A stretch of 64,000 nucleotides of DNA from Nyssa sinensis (taxonomy: Eukaryota > Streptophyta > Magnoliopsida > Cornales > Nyssaceae): contig CM018036.1 in NCBI GenBank assembly GCA_008638375.1, positions 6,758,392-6,822,391 on the forward strand, in the 5' to 3' direction. Shown here piece by piece: positions 1 to 13,500 of this stretch. Every line of letters starts with the position of its first letter. Position 1 is the stretch's first letter. The notes beneath the pieces were generated by a model, which was given only the letters and a program-made list of their open reading frames with translations, had not been told where the DNA came from and searched no databases. A program made the position numbers and the translations under genes.

Positions 1-172
1 GAATATTATTACAAATATAATCAAATAACATATCACGCTCTAAATAAACGTATTTCGTTTCAAACAAAACGATCTTGAAGAAATTTATCCCTAATATATC
101 ATGTTTTATAAAAAGTAACGATTTGCATTCCTGTTTCACGTATCATGATGATCCATCTTCCAAGTAACATAG
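1..172 (+). repeat. Family A repeat, right-hand part (cut by window edge)
   Basis: The segment resembles the right half of the copy at 54368-54774: both contain ATATCATGTTTTATAA/TATCATGTTTTATAA, a CCGTTTCACGTA-like stretch and end near AAGTAACAT/AGGTAACAT. Only the right end is in the window. Confidence 0.55.
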
Positions 173-1068
173 AATAAGATACTTTAATTATTAAGAAGTA
201 GAGATAAAGTGATTGAAATAAATAAAAACTCAATCATCTGATAATCTAATCAAATATAAATTCCATCGGCTTGGTAAAAAAGAAACGAAAAATCTCATTT
301 TCTTGTCTTATTTTATTATTTTTAAATTTTACTTTTGTTTGAAAGTTTTGAAAATAAATGATAACTTAAAATGGAAGAAAAAAGAGAAGAAAAAGAAAAG
401 AAAAGAAAAGAAAGTATTAGTTTTCAAGAAGAAATTTAAGTAAATTTATGTAATCAAGTCATCACTAATCTGTTCAAAAAATACAAATAATTGTTTACTG
501 AAATCAAATATTTTGTTTTGTAAGTCTTAAAACTACACCATCAAAACACTCGAGGATAAAATTAAAAAATTGGGTAATCAAGTCCATAAAACTATAACCA
601 TGTTTTAGTTATTTTCATTTCATAATTTTCAAACCAAATTCAATTATACCCCTGCGCTTTTCCCCAGAGATAAAAGAACTTAAGGTAAGGAATACAAAGA
701 TAATCTTCAAACCGAAGAAATATTTCCTAAGCTTGATTGTAAAATTTCAAATGGAGAAAGCCTATTTGTAGTTGGGCGGGAAAGAAGAGAGGAAGAAAGC
801 AGCCCATTTAGTTTTTTGTGTTGTGAGAAACTTTTGGGCACAAGAATTGTACAGGGTTGTTTGATTTATTTGTGTCACATCACTTGTGCACAAGTTGTGT
901 ATGAGTTTCTTGTGACAAGAAACATTACCGATACTTAATATAAATATAATATTTTATAGTACAACTAAAATTTAACACAATTAGTCTATTACAATTCTCA
1001 TAAATTTACACTAAATAGTTGTGCTAGTTGTATTGATTTTTAGTTGTGTTAGAAAAGGTTACTCTTAA
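173..1068. other. Upstream intergenic DNA, no gene seen
   Basis: AT-rich sequence with an (AAAAG)-type stretch near 385-412. Around 840-1060 are GTGT/CACA-rich segments that could be a small degenerate inserted element; I could not define its ends. No coding signal on either strand. Confidence 0.5.
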
Positions 1069-1075
1069 TATAAAG
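1069..1075 (+). promoter_or_regulatory. Candidate TATA box of CALS10
   Basis: TATAAAG stands just before the sequence changes from AT-rich to GC-richer, CpG-containing DNA (about 1084-1200). A start about 30 bp downstream would give a leader of roughly 280 bp. Position and composition are the only support. Confidence 0.35.
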
Positions 1076-1099
1076 CATCCCTCGCTGCCTGTTCGAATC

Positions 1100-1379
1100 G
1101 GCGCGTTGTGTACGAAATGTCAACGACGCGTTTCTTCTTCCCGACGCCTTCCCTTCCTTTCCTTAGCAACGCCTATAACCTAGTCGTCGCATCGACCGAA
1201 TTTAGTCCACTGTAACTCCTCATTTAAAGTTATAACCCCTTCCAATTTCTGATCAACATCTTCAATTGTAGATCTGTGCATTGAACATTCAATTCGGGCC
1301 GAGTTAGGGCTTTTATCGAACTTACTGCGTTGTAGACCATTCATCTCCGTGCAAATTCTAGGGTTTTGTGGCTGAAGAG
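1100..1379 (+). promoter_or_regulatory. Probable 5' untranslated region
   Basis: This stretch runs between the TATA-like motif and the start ATG. It is pyrimidine-rich with several CpG sites. An in-frame TAG at 1359-1361 precedes the ATG at 1380, so 1380 is the first usable in-frame start. Its context is favourable (G at -3, G at +4). The transcription start is inferred. Confidence 0.45.
1117..1215 (+). CDS. Upstream ORF of 32 codons in the putative leader
   Basis: ATG at 1117 opens a 32-codon frame closed by TAA at 1213-1215, rich in Phe, Pro and Ser. If transcription begins near 1100 it would be the first start codon met by scanning ribosomes and could lower translation of the main ORF. 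I recognise no conserved peptide; it could be chance. Confidence 0.3.
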   Translation: MSTTRFFFPTPSLPFLSNAYNLVVASTEFSPL

Positions 1380-1587
1380 ATGGTTAGTCCTCACAACAAT
1401 TGGGAGCGACTGGTACGAGCGATTCTGCAGAGAGAGCGGCTTCGACAATCTGGTCAAGGCCACGGGAGAACCTCAAGTGGAATAGCCGGTGCGGTTCCGC
1501 CTTCGCTTGGACGGGCCACCAATGTCGAAGCGATCTTACAGGCCGCTGACGATATACAATCCGAGGACCCCAATGTCGCCAGAATTC
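1380..1587 (+). CDS. CALS10: CALS10 exon 1 (residues 1-69)
   Basis: The N-terminus contains [16 protein letters not shown] and SEDPNVARI. The exon ends AGAATTC before GTAAGT; the split codon C/TG gives Leu70. No signal peptide is present, as expected for a protein with a cytosolic N-terminus. Confidence 0.92.
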
Positions 1588-4500
1588 GTAAGTTCTATAT
1601 TTTGCTATCGAACAGTTTGTTGAATACATTTGCTTATACATGCATAATTGCATATACAATTATATATTGTGTATGTGTTAATACATGTCGTTGTATTCGT
1701 TATTTACCAAATTATATATTCTGTCGTTGGTTGGAGGGGCTGAAGTTCAAAAAGAAGTTTGTTATATCTATAATTAATGAAATTGAAAGCCAGTTATTAC
1801 ATGAATATACTACTGAAGCAAAAGAACGGATGGAATGCGAGCATAGGCAAAAACGCACATATATCTAGGTACATTCTATATAGATATATACAGTAATATA
1901 CTTACCGTATTATTGGAAAACTATGGGGTTCCACTATGTATTTGGATATGGGAATGTAATATTGTGGGAAAAAATACAAAGGTGGTCATGTTACTGTGAT
2001 TACATTGAGCAAGTGGGGATTGAGCATTTGATCTCTTGCATGGCTATTGCTATTTGTTACTGTCTGCACAGGTGGCAGGAGTCATGTTATCTAGTTATAA
2101 TGGTTTCTTGCCAGGAGCGGAGCAGGATCTTCTCTTAGTGGGGGCAATCATAATTACACTAATAAAATCAAATTTAATTTTATAAAATTTAACTGTTATT
2201 GTATGTGTCTTCAATAATTAAAAAAGATGAAATTTTAAAAAATTTAATCATAAAATTTAGAAAAATATATATTGACAAGTTTCAAACATGTCGTTCCCCT
2301 GTAGTCAGGTCTTCTATATATCTTGTACTATTATTTATCCAAATTGTATTTACAACTAGATTTACATAATGAATTAACAACTAAATAAGGGCCCAACAAC
2401 TAAAAGCTTAATTTAGGTTTCGTAGTGCAATTATCTATGAAATTTTGTAAATAAGTTGTGCAGTAGACATGACTTAAATATCCAAATATATAACTTGCAG
2501 TAAAGACACGCTTAAGCATGACAATTTGTTTTAGACTTGACTTCGAATGTAAGAGAATACAGTAAAAATATTGTATTTTCAAATTATTAGCTTTTTTCCT
2601 TATCTTCAAGGTTTTATGTAAATGAACTCAAATTTATTTTATATAAATATTCATAATTATTTTTTGCCTTTTAAGTTTATGTTTCCTTTCCCCTGTAAAG
2701 CAAATGCTTCGCACCTATTCCTTTGGACCTTCACATTTATGAATTTAATAGTTGAGAGTCATAAAAAAAAAATATGATGGCTTATGCTTTTGCAAATGAT
2801 ATGTCCCTCAATAAATATGAATTTTGAAAAAAAACCTTCATATAAATTAACCACAAATAGTTTGATTTCAAGTATTCATATGTTATATTGAACTGTACCT
2901 AAAAACTAGCAATCACTACGATTATTTTTGGTTGGATTTTTAAAAATAAAACTAAGTTGATTATGATGTAAATAATTGATTAATATTTAAATAATTTAAT
3001 AAATAAGCATGTTTGATTATTACATATAAGTAAAGTAGTCTCATTGAAATTTCAAACTCTATCTACAAGCATGAATTTGTTATAAATAAAATTAGATTGA
3101 AAGCTGCAAGTAAATATCATGTATGAAATAAATTTAGAAGGGGCAAATTTAAAAATATTTATTTGGTGGGGGCAAACATTAATTTTTTTTTAAAAAAACT
3201 ATAATATGAAACCAGCCCCACAATTTTTCAAAATTTGAGTGGGGGCACTTGCCCCCAATGCCCCCAGCGCAGATCCGCCACTGTTTCTTGCCATTTTGTC
3301 ATGTTATCTATAATGCAGGGTTGAGTATGAAAGTATCCACTCTGTACAAAATAATGCAAATGTTAGGTTTATCTCTAGGTCACACCTCCCACATCTCGTG
3401 AAGCGGGAGCAACACCAGATAATGCCCTTTATATAATAATCCACTTCCATGCGCCATGTAACTAGAATAGGTATTCCTACATGTTAACATATGCCACCTC
3501 ATGGCTACTTGTCCTTACAAAAGATACACTCACTCACAGTTTATATAAAATAAATATATTAGTAAACATCTCACTGTATATATATTCCCCTTAAGTTCTT
3601 AACCACCAAGCTTTAGCTTGAGTGGTATTTTCTTAGTTTAGTATTTGGGTTATAAAATTATATTTTAATGCCAAAATATTTTGTTGAGTATATGTTGCCG
3701 GCAAAGCATTATTTTATCAAATGACCTAAAATTTAAATGTTCACTTACATAAAATTAAGTACAACTAAGGATATATTATCTAATTAGATTAAAATTTCAA
3801 TAACTTCTTTTATAAAATCCGACATTCCCCAATTAAAATTTTTCTAAAGTGTCAAGAATCTAAAAATTATTCTTTTATAAAATCTGATACAAATTACAAA
3901 AGTTTCCCAATAATGATTGGCGGTCCAATAAATTTATGAAATAAAATTTCCTTTTAATTCCAATTATGTAATTTGAAATTTCAAATATATAGTAATTTTT
4001 AAATAATTTCATAAATTCCAATTTAAATTAATTACTAAGGTACGTTTATGTTTTGGGGTATTTAATTATATTTTTGATAAGTAGGGGTATTTAATTATAT
4101 ATATTAAGTTATTATGCTGTTTGGTTAATGCTTATTGAGTTGACACCAACATATGTCTATGTTTGACATCAGTTTGAATGTTTATTGAAGAGTTCACTTG
4201 TATATCACCAAGGACCACTTACCTGTATTTTTTTTTTCTAATTAGTAAAATGTTAGATATCTATATATATAAATGGTGCTGGAGGGGGGCGCAACCCAAA
4301 GAACGAAAAAAGGGAATGGCGACAATAATTAACGCCCAAATTCCCCAAAAAAAATCGATGTAAGAATCTAAATACAGGGGCTTTGCCTCCTTAAACTAAA
4401 ATAATACAATTTCAAAACAAAATCCTTCAAACTCCAATATCAAAGCTCCACCCCTTCAAAAGTCCTTTTATTCCCCTCCCGCCATAAGCTCTACATTATG

Positions 4501-7500
4501 CAATGGGGTGCCATTTTCCATGCTATTTTATCTCCTTCCGCACTCCTTGGCATCTCCAACTAGCTAGAGCCACTTCGATTGTTGCCGGCATCACCCAACT
4601 AAAACCAAACAAAGAAAGTATCAAATTCCTAACTTATCTAGCCATAAAGCAACGAAGAAGAAGATCGTTAACCGTTTCCTCCACCATTTTGCACAAGCAA
4701 CACCTACTAGAAAGATGAAAGCCTCTCTTAGGCTCTTGCATTAGTTTTCCGTTATCAAAATTGTTCCCCATGTTGCAACCCAAACAAGAAAAGCCATTTT
4801 ACTTGGGATTCTAACTTTCCAAACATGTCTCCAAGGAAAATCATTCTCTCTGTCTCCCATCAAACTCCTGTAGAATGACTTAATAGTGAATTTCTTCTCT
4901 TTATTTGCAGTCCACTCCATATTGTCCTCTCCACTTCTCCTGACCTTGCTGCCATTCATTACTTCCAAAAGATCTAATTCCTTCCCAATCTCCCAATCAA
5001 AAAAATGTCTCCTAAAAGGAGGACTCCAAACAATCTTGTCTCTCTCCCAAAGCATATAGTCCGCCACTAAGGCTCATGGATTTAAATTGCGGTCGCGAGA
5101 TATGAGTCGGTCGCGGTCGTGGTGTAACAGTATTGCGAGTATCGGGTCATTTGTAACGGGAATTGGAAATCGCAACCGTGAATTTTTTTTCAAACACTAG
5201 CAAATCTTTTAAAAGTGACTGATACACATATCTTGACTACAATTATTATATTTTAATATTTTTACTATTTTATTTAGTTTTCTAACACCTAAAAAATATT
5301 TTTCTTACAAATAACAGTTAATATTTTTTTTATAAATATTTTGTTAAGTATCTCTCTTGTATATAAATCTTATAAAAATAGAAATCATAAGAATTATGTA
5401 GGAAAAAAAATAAAAATAAAAATTTAATAAAAGAAAATTAAAAATTTGAAAAAAAAACATAAAACAACAGTAATGTTCTTGTAACGGCCGTAACGGCCAA
5501 TACGACTGTGAATTTTGGTTACACCGATATATCGGCCAGTATTGATATCGAAGGGTAAAAAAACCAATACGTAACGGTCGTTATTTAACACCATAAGGCC
5601 TCCTTGTTTTATTATTCATCTTTTATAGGCTTCAAATATCGTAGTTTGAGGAACTCAGAAAAGGCATGAAGATCTACTTTGACTGCATTTTAACAAGTGA
5701 TGAAAGCGGAATGAAAGAAGTGTTCATGCTCCTATAAAAACCTCCATGCTCCTACAAAAGCCTCTTTGCTCATGGAAGTTATGCAATGTGGCCATCATGT
5801 CACCCTAAATGGCCTCCTAACAATGATGGTAAAAACTAAAAAGCCAGAGTCGTGCCATCAAGGCCTGACTTGTACCTTTATAACCATCACAGTTCCTCAA
5901 CACTGCCAAAACTTCCTCTTCATCAAAAGGTCATTCCAACCTAGCCCCTTCCTCCTTCAAAATGGACCCCCCTCCAAATTTTTAATGAGTCGATACTCCT
6001 GTTGTTCCAAATACAAATTTTCATAATACTCTTGAATCTTTTGCTTAATTTCCCTTTCTTCTTTGCGCTCCACCCCATCAATTCTGAATCTCCCAATATG
6101 GTTTGTTTTCTATTGAGCATTTTCCATGCGATGGAGGAACCTCTTAATTCTATTTCCTTCCTTAGGCGACACCAACTAATCTCCTCCATCAAAGCAATCG
6201 AAACCAGTTCTTCTTTCAATAATTATGCGAGGATTATTTAGATATGTTTTACTTATTGCATGAATGTATACATTATTAACTTAGAAAGTAAATTAAATTC
6301 AATTTGACTATGTTCTGATTTTGATTGTTAACTTGTTTACTAAGAAGCAGGGATATGGATACGACACGGACACGCAGACACGTCAATTCTAAAAAAAATA
6401 AGACACGGGCATTGACACGGACACGGACACGTTGAGGACATGTTGAATATATATATATATATATATTATTTTTTATACGACCATATAATAAAAACACAAC
6501 GTTATTTCAATTAAAATTGAAATAAAAATAAAAAAGATCAAAAAAATATTATTAAGATATTAAAATAACAAAGTCATTAAATAAAAATTCAAGAACTTAT
6601 TCATTACATCAACATCCATGATTCAAGTTTCAAAATAAATTTACGAACTATTACATAAAATATATATATGTGTGTGTGTGTGTATAACCAAAAAAAGAAC
6701 TAAGGAGAAGAGGAGAAAAAAAGGAAACAAAAAGAAGAAAAAAAATGTGTCCCAAACGTTTGTATAACATGTCCGAAATTCAGAAAAAATAAAAAAATTT
6801 GGACACTCTTTTTTCGAGTGTTCGGGAAGTGTCTGAGAGTGTTGGCGTCCGACACGTGTCCGACATGGACACGTGAACCAAAATAGATTGTCTGTGCTTT
6901 ATAGCTTGTTTATAAGTATATGTGGCACGTAAAATTATATGAGGAAATTTAGATAATTTTTTTTTTTTTTACTTATATGATATATGCACTCTTAACTTGG
7001 AAAGAAAGACCTGAACATGCAGAGTTCTTTTTTTGATTTTTGAATTAATATTGAATTTTGATATCAACCCAGAATTAATTATTCAGTTATCCCCTTGTAT
7101 CCGTTGTCTAATGAACTTGATTTAACGTAAAATATAGCTCTAGATATAAGGTTGAATGGCAGTTTGAGTGAATCGTTTTCTTGTTCATTAGTGTGTTCTA
7201 TCTGATTTATTGCTTCCTGTTGTTTTGTAGCTATGGTATTTTGCAAAATGTTAGTTCCTATGTTTGATGTACGTTCCATGAAAGTCCCAGCATATTGTTA
7301 GCATTATGCAAAAATATAGGTTGAAATGTATGGTACAACAATTATACAACACCTTTAAATTATTATTATTTTGATAAGTGTACGACATTGATATATTTGA
7401 TTTTATATCTGACATTGATTATTTTGTTTGGATTTTAGTGTGCGAGCAGGCATATTCCATGGCACAAAACCTGGATCCCAATAGTGATGGTAGAGGTGTT

Positions 7501-10500
7501 CTTCAGTTTAAGACTGGTTTGATGTCTGTAATCAAGGTACTATCATAGTTTTGAATTTTGGACAATACATATTGGATCGATTAGAATTTTGTAGTTATTG
7601 TCATTTTATATACTGTTTATTGATTCACTCTAATGATATGCTTATTTACTCTGGTTTATTTTATGTTGCGTGGTTATAAAATCCTCAATTTAAACTATGA
7701 GAATTTGATTATTTCCTGCAGCAAAAACTTGCTAAAAGGGATGGTGCGGGAATAGATCGTGATCACGATGTTGAACGCTTATGGGAATTTTACCAGCTCT
7801 ATAAGAGACGACACCGAGTGGATGATATTCAAAGAGAGGAACAAAAATGGCTGGAATCTGGAACTTTTAGTGCTAATCTGGGAGAGTATGGCCAACTTAT
7901 GTTACTCTTTTAGCTTCCTTGTAACCCATTTGTTTGTTTATTTCACTTACTATTTTCATGATCATTGTTTCTTGGGATTGGGAATTGAGATTATTTTTGG
8001 ATCGGGAATTGATATTATTTTCCACATATATTTATATTATATGTATTCTCTAAATCATTTCCTTCATTGAGAACTCGAAATGGATACTGCTTAATCCCCA
8101 CAATGAACTTGGTTTTGTATTTGGAACTAGTTCCCCTGAGCTTTTCCAGGCACATTTGTAATATTTTTGAAGTCACTGCTTAGTGCTTACTAGCATACAG
8201 TTTTTGTATATGAATGAAACACACATTCATATCTCCTATACAGTTCTATTCTAGGCAAAGAATTAGCTCTTATATTATTTTCGACCATTTTCTGAGGTAA
8301 TACATCTGAACTAGTTCCAAAATTGGATGACATAATATAAGAAACATTTGTTTTATTCATGGAAGAAGGCCAAAATTGAGCATTCAATTTGTAAATTCTT
8401 AAATTTGGAAAATATAGCGTGTTTATTATGATGAGGTCCCAAGTTTTCAGTGTTGCCTTAGCTTCATTGATAAAGTAAGAACTATTGAGATGCTTTTGAC
8501 TTTTGTTTGATAATTCAACTTTTCAATGGTATCTTAATTTCATCAGTAAACAGAAATATTTTAGCTCGAATCCTTCTTTTGGTATTGAATCTGCAATAAG
8601 ATTTGTTTAGTGGTAGACATTTTGCAAAATTTTTAATCATTGCCAACCTGACCTTCTATCCTGCAGCTTTTAAATTTTTGGCACTATGCCAAGTTTATGT
8701 CACATAATGCCTTGAATGTCAACGTCTCCCTCTGGGATTGAATGTGATGCTTGATTGTTGTGAGTCCTTTCTGCAGCTTCAAGTACATGGGAGGCTGGGA
8801 GAGTCCTGGGATTCCTGAATGTTTGCAGGATGACTTTAGGGGCCTTCTATTTCTGGTTATATAATTCTGTTTATTGTATTGATGACTAGTAGCTAAGATG
8901 ATTCTGTTTCCATGTAGGGTTTCTATCTCTCTCACATCTTTAGTTGTGGTTTATTTTCTGTATGATTAACCATTGGTTCTGGTCTCTAAGATGATTATTT
9001 AAATATTCTAAAATCATTTATAGAATTCTTGTTAGTCAGTATGCTTGTATTGTTACTGCAGAGTTTAATAAGTTCAATCCCTTTCTAATTTTTAGTTTGA
9101 AATTAATTAACAAGTTCTCTAATTAAATCATATTTTCTTCTTACTAAAAGTAACTAGTTCATTTGTGCATTGGTTTTTGTTACAGCTTGGAAATCAGATC
9201 TTCAGAAATGAGAAAGGTATTTGCCACCTTGAGGGCCCTGATTGAGGTGATGGAGGCTCTAAGCAAAGATGCAGCTCCTGATGGAGTGGGAAGAATTATT
9301 ATGGAGGAGGTACTCCTGGATGCTTACAACACATGCTGTATTCTGAATGAACTGTCTCCTTATTGTTTCACATATATAAACTGTTTTGAGCGCTCTTGTT
9401 TTTTGCTTGCATAGTATTTGATATTTTAAACATATTGACACATAAAAGGGCGAATTATTGATGTAATGGTGGGAAATATTGATTGACATCCTTCTTCCGG
9501 TTGGTTCATTTCAGCTGAGAAGGTTAAAGAAATCAGATGCAGCACTATCAGGGGAACTCACTCCGTACAATATTGTACCTCTAGAAGCACCATCATTGAC
9601 CAATGCTATTGGATTTTTTCCGGAAGTAAGTCAAATCTCAAAAGATGCATCTGACATTCTTTGTCCTCCAATTTTTTTTTTTTTTTTCCAATTTCTTGTT
9701 ACATAACTTAAAAGTTAGCTGAATCTCACCTCTAAGTTTTCTGTGTACTTTATAATGGTTGTCTTCTAGGAATTGTAAATGCAAATTCATGGTTGTTTTA
9801 AACAATGTGATGATATACGTGCAGTTGTTCCATTTTATTTTATTATGGAACCTCACCCATTCCCTGGACTGCATCTTTTTAAGGTTTGCTCTGCCTAAAT
9901 AAGAGTTTTGATTTCTCAATTTTTTTCATTCTGTAACCTGTCCAGGTCAGAGGTGCAATATCTGCGATTAGATATACTTTCCGTAAACTTCCAGCTGATT
10001 TTGAGATATCTGGACAGCGGGATGTGGACATGTTTGATCTTCTGGAATATGTGTTTGGTTTTCAGGTTTTGTATTCTTTCATATCTCGATCTCTATATAT
10101 TTAGTTGTATTCTCTAGTGAGCGGTTAACTTTATATTATTCTTCGACTTGAATTTTGTATGTTGAATATCTATTATTTTCCTGCTTTTTCTCTGTGGAGC
10201 CGTGCCTGCCCTTTATATGGTTTTTCTCTTCCATTTTATATTAAAATTGGTCCCCCTCCCCACAAAAAAAAGAGAGAGAAAAAAAAAGCCTACGTTACAG
10301 AATAAACTTAAACTAGAAATGAACTAAATGATAAATATCTTCAACCTGGAAACAGGCATCTCCACATCTTCAAAGGTATAACCATTCTACTCTCGCCAAG
10401 TACATTAACTGAAACATAAAAGGTGCAGCTCAGGATGCCTTTCACACCCTATGATTAGGACATGCTCCTAGCTGACAGACTATAGTTGACTGTCGGTAGT

Positions 10501-13500
10501 GGTCAATGGCTCCTCGACGGGTTTCTTTCTCTCTTCCGGGGTTTAATGCAGGGGGATCCATCGTCTCCGTTTCTCTTTGTGATTTTTATGGAAGCTTTGA
10601 CTCGCATGTTCGGCAAAAGAGGGCCAAGGTTGCCTTTGAGGTTTCTCTTTGGTTAATGGTTTGAGCGGAAGGGTGGAGGTTTCTCATTTGCTTTTGTTGA
10701 TGATTCAGCTGATTTTCTATAGGCCGGATCTCCATCAGTTGTGCTTCTTAAGATGTCTTTTGGTGTGTTTTGAGGTGGTATCTGGTATATGGATTAATAT
10801 GAGAAAAAGTGAAATCATCCTGGTTGGGGAGATGGTGCGGAGTGTTGGGTGTAGGGTGTAGGGTAGGTTTCTTGCCTATTGTGTACTTGGGTTTACCGTT
10901 GGGTGCTTCCACAAATTCTTCTGCTGTTTGGGATATGGTGTTGGAAAGGTTCCAGAAGAGATTGATTGGATGGAAGAAGTAGTATCTGTCCAAAGGAGGG
11001 AGGATTACTCTCATCAAGAGTACTCTTGAAAATCTCCCTACCTATTACATGTCATTGTTCCCGCTGCCGGCTAAGGTGGAGAAGAGAATGGAGAAGATAC
11101 AACGTGACTTTTTGTGAGATGGGAAGGAGGGGGAAAGGAAGCATCATCTTGTTAGTTGGAAGAAGGCTAAGAGGCCTAAAGAGGAAGGTGGTTTGGGTTT
11201 CAACAAAGCTCTTCTCGGTAAGTGGCATTGGTGGTTCATAGATGAGGGGCAATTGTTATGGAGGGATGTGTCTACAGAATATGGGTGTGAAGGCTTGGGT
11301 TGGTTTCTGAAGGAGACTAGGGAGCCTTATGACTAGGGAGCCTTATGGGTGTAGTATATGGAAGGCTATTCAAAAAGGAAAGGGAGAGTTTGGTCGAGCA
11401 AGCCGTTGTGAGGTTGGAAGGGGGTCTTGGGTGATATTTTGGAAGGATCCTTGGTGTCGTGATGCTCCTCTTGAGATGTTATTCTCAGCTCTATTCAACC
11501 TAACTTGTGATAAGGAGGATTTCGTGGAGGATTTTATGCAGGTGGTAGGGGATTACTGGGTGTGGTCTCCTTGTTTAAGGAGGATTTTTTTTGATTGGGA
11601 GCTGATGGAGGTGGAAGGGCTTTTTAAGGTGCTAGATTGTTGGAAAATTCATCTCCAAGGGAAAGATAGGATGATTTGGAAGCTGAATCATGGCAAGAAA
11701 TTTATAGTGTGTTCATTCTACAAGCACTTGGTGGGTCAAAGGGATGTCCAGTTTTCTTGGCAGCTTGTTTTGGAATTCCAAGATTTCAAAGAAAGTTCCA
11801 TTCTTTTGTTGGTTGGCGGCTTGGGGTTCTATTCTCATGGTGGATAATTTGAGGAGGAGGGGCTGCCATCTTCTAAGTAGGTGTTATATGTGCAAGGAGG
11901 CGGAGGAAACAATGGATCACCTTTTTGTGCATTGTTCAGTGGCAAAGGATGTGAGGAACATGGTGTTCTCTATTTTTGGTTTGCGAATAGGCTATGCCAG
12001 GGACAGTTCGGGAAGTTTTTCTTGGTTGGAGGTGTAGTCATATCCAAAAGGATCTGAAGCGGGCTTGGAAAGTTGCCCCTCTTTGCCCCTTGTGGTGCAT
12101 TTGGAAGGAGTGGAGCTTCTGATTTTGAGATTCAAAGACTCTTTTATGAAGATGCTCTTTTTTTTTTTGGCTTAAAGAAGAATACCCTTTGTGTTTGGAT
12201 AATTTTATTACTTTTTTAGGGGATTTGAGGCTCTGATTTTGTAGCCTTTTCCTTTTTGTACGTGGGTTTGCCTCCCTTGGGTGCTATGTAAAATTGGTTT
12301 TAAATAATGGCCGTTATGTATCGGTTTTTTGACCCACCGGTATCGATATTGGCCGATATATCGGTGTGACTAAAATTCACAATTGTATCGGCCGTTACGA
12401 CCATTATGGGCCGTTACAGGACTGTGACGGCAGTTATAGGACCGTTACACCTATTATAAGCTTTTTTTCCAAATTTTTATTCTTCTTTTAATTTTTAATT
12501 TTAATTTATTTTTGCAGAATTCTTATTACTTTTATTTTTAGAAGATTTATATACAAGAGAGATACTTAAAGAAATAATCAAAAAAATTTTAAAATGGGTT
12601 ATCTAAATATTCAAGTCAATACGAATTCAAAAAGGCCTCTTGGTCCCAAAATTTTTAAATTTTTTTATTCCATAACTAATCACATTAAATTGATTTTCAT
12701 GCTTATGATTAATTTTTATTATTATTTATATTACTTGTTGTAATATTATTCAAATGAAATGATACTTCTTATCAGTTTAATTTTAAAAAAATTATATAAA
12801 ATAATAAAATATCTTTGTAAGTGTTATTTATAATTTTTTTTTAGCTGTTAGAAATTTGAAAAATAATAATAAAAAATATTAAAATGTGATAATTGTAGTC
12901 AAGATATGCGTATTAATGACTTTTAAGAGATTTGCTAGTGTTTGAAAAAAATTCACGGTTGTAGTTTCCGATACCCTCTACAAATGACCAATACTCCCGA
13001 TATTGTTACACCGCGACTATAATCGAATCGTATCCCGCAACTGCAATTTAAATCCATGCGTGTAAAGAATACAATATCTTTACTGATTAAAAAAAATCTA
13101 AGAAATATTTTTTTTTTTTAAGGAACCAACATCATACACCACATGAAACACAAAAGGTGCAACCTATTTGGGTCATTTTTTGCACCTCACTTTTGCATTT
13201 GCTAAAGTTGCCACGACAAACTAGCTGTTTGGCCAAGCCTTTAAAACCACTTCGGTTTTGATTTTGTTTTTCCATGAAATGCACTTTTATTGGATGTTTG
13301 GTAAAGATTGTTCAAAAGTGATTATGAACTATGAATTTTTATTTTTTCCTTTCACACACACACACATGTATCGAAAGCCGTATCGTTTTTAAAAAAATGC
13401 GTATCGTATCGTGTTTCGTAAGATAGGGTAGTTTTTTTAAGAATACATTTTATATATATAATGTTTAAAATGATATGAATAATATTTCAATTCACTTGTC

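Noticed and set aside
7759..8070. 103-codon open frame on the + strand
   Set aside because: It overlaps CALS10 exon 3 in another frame; the exon 3 frame gives the conserved protein.
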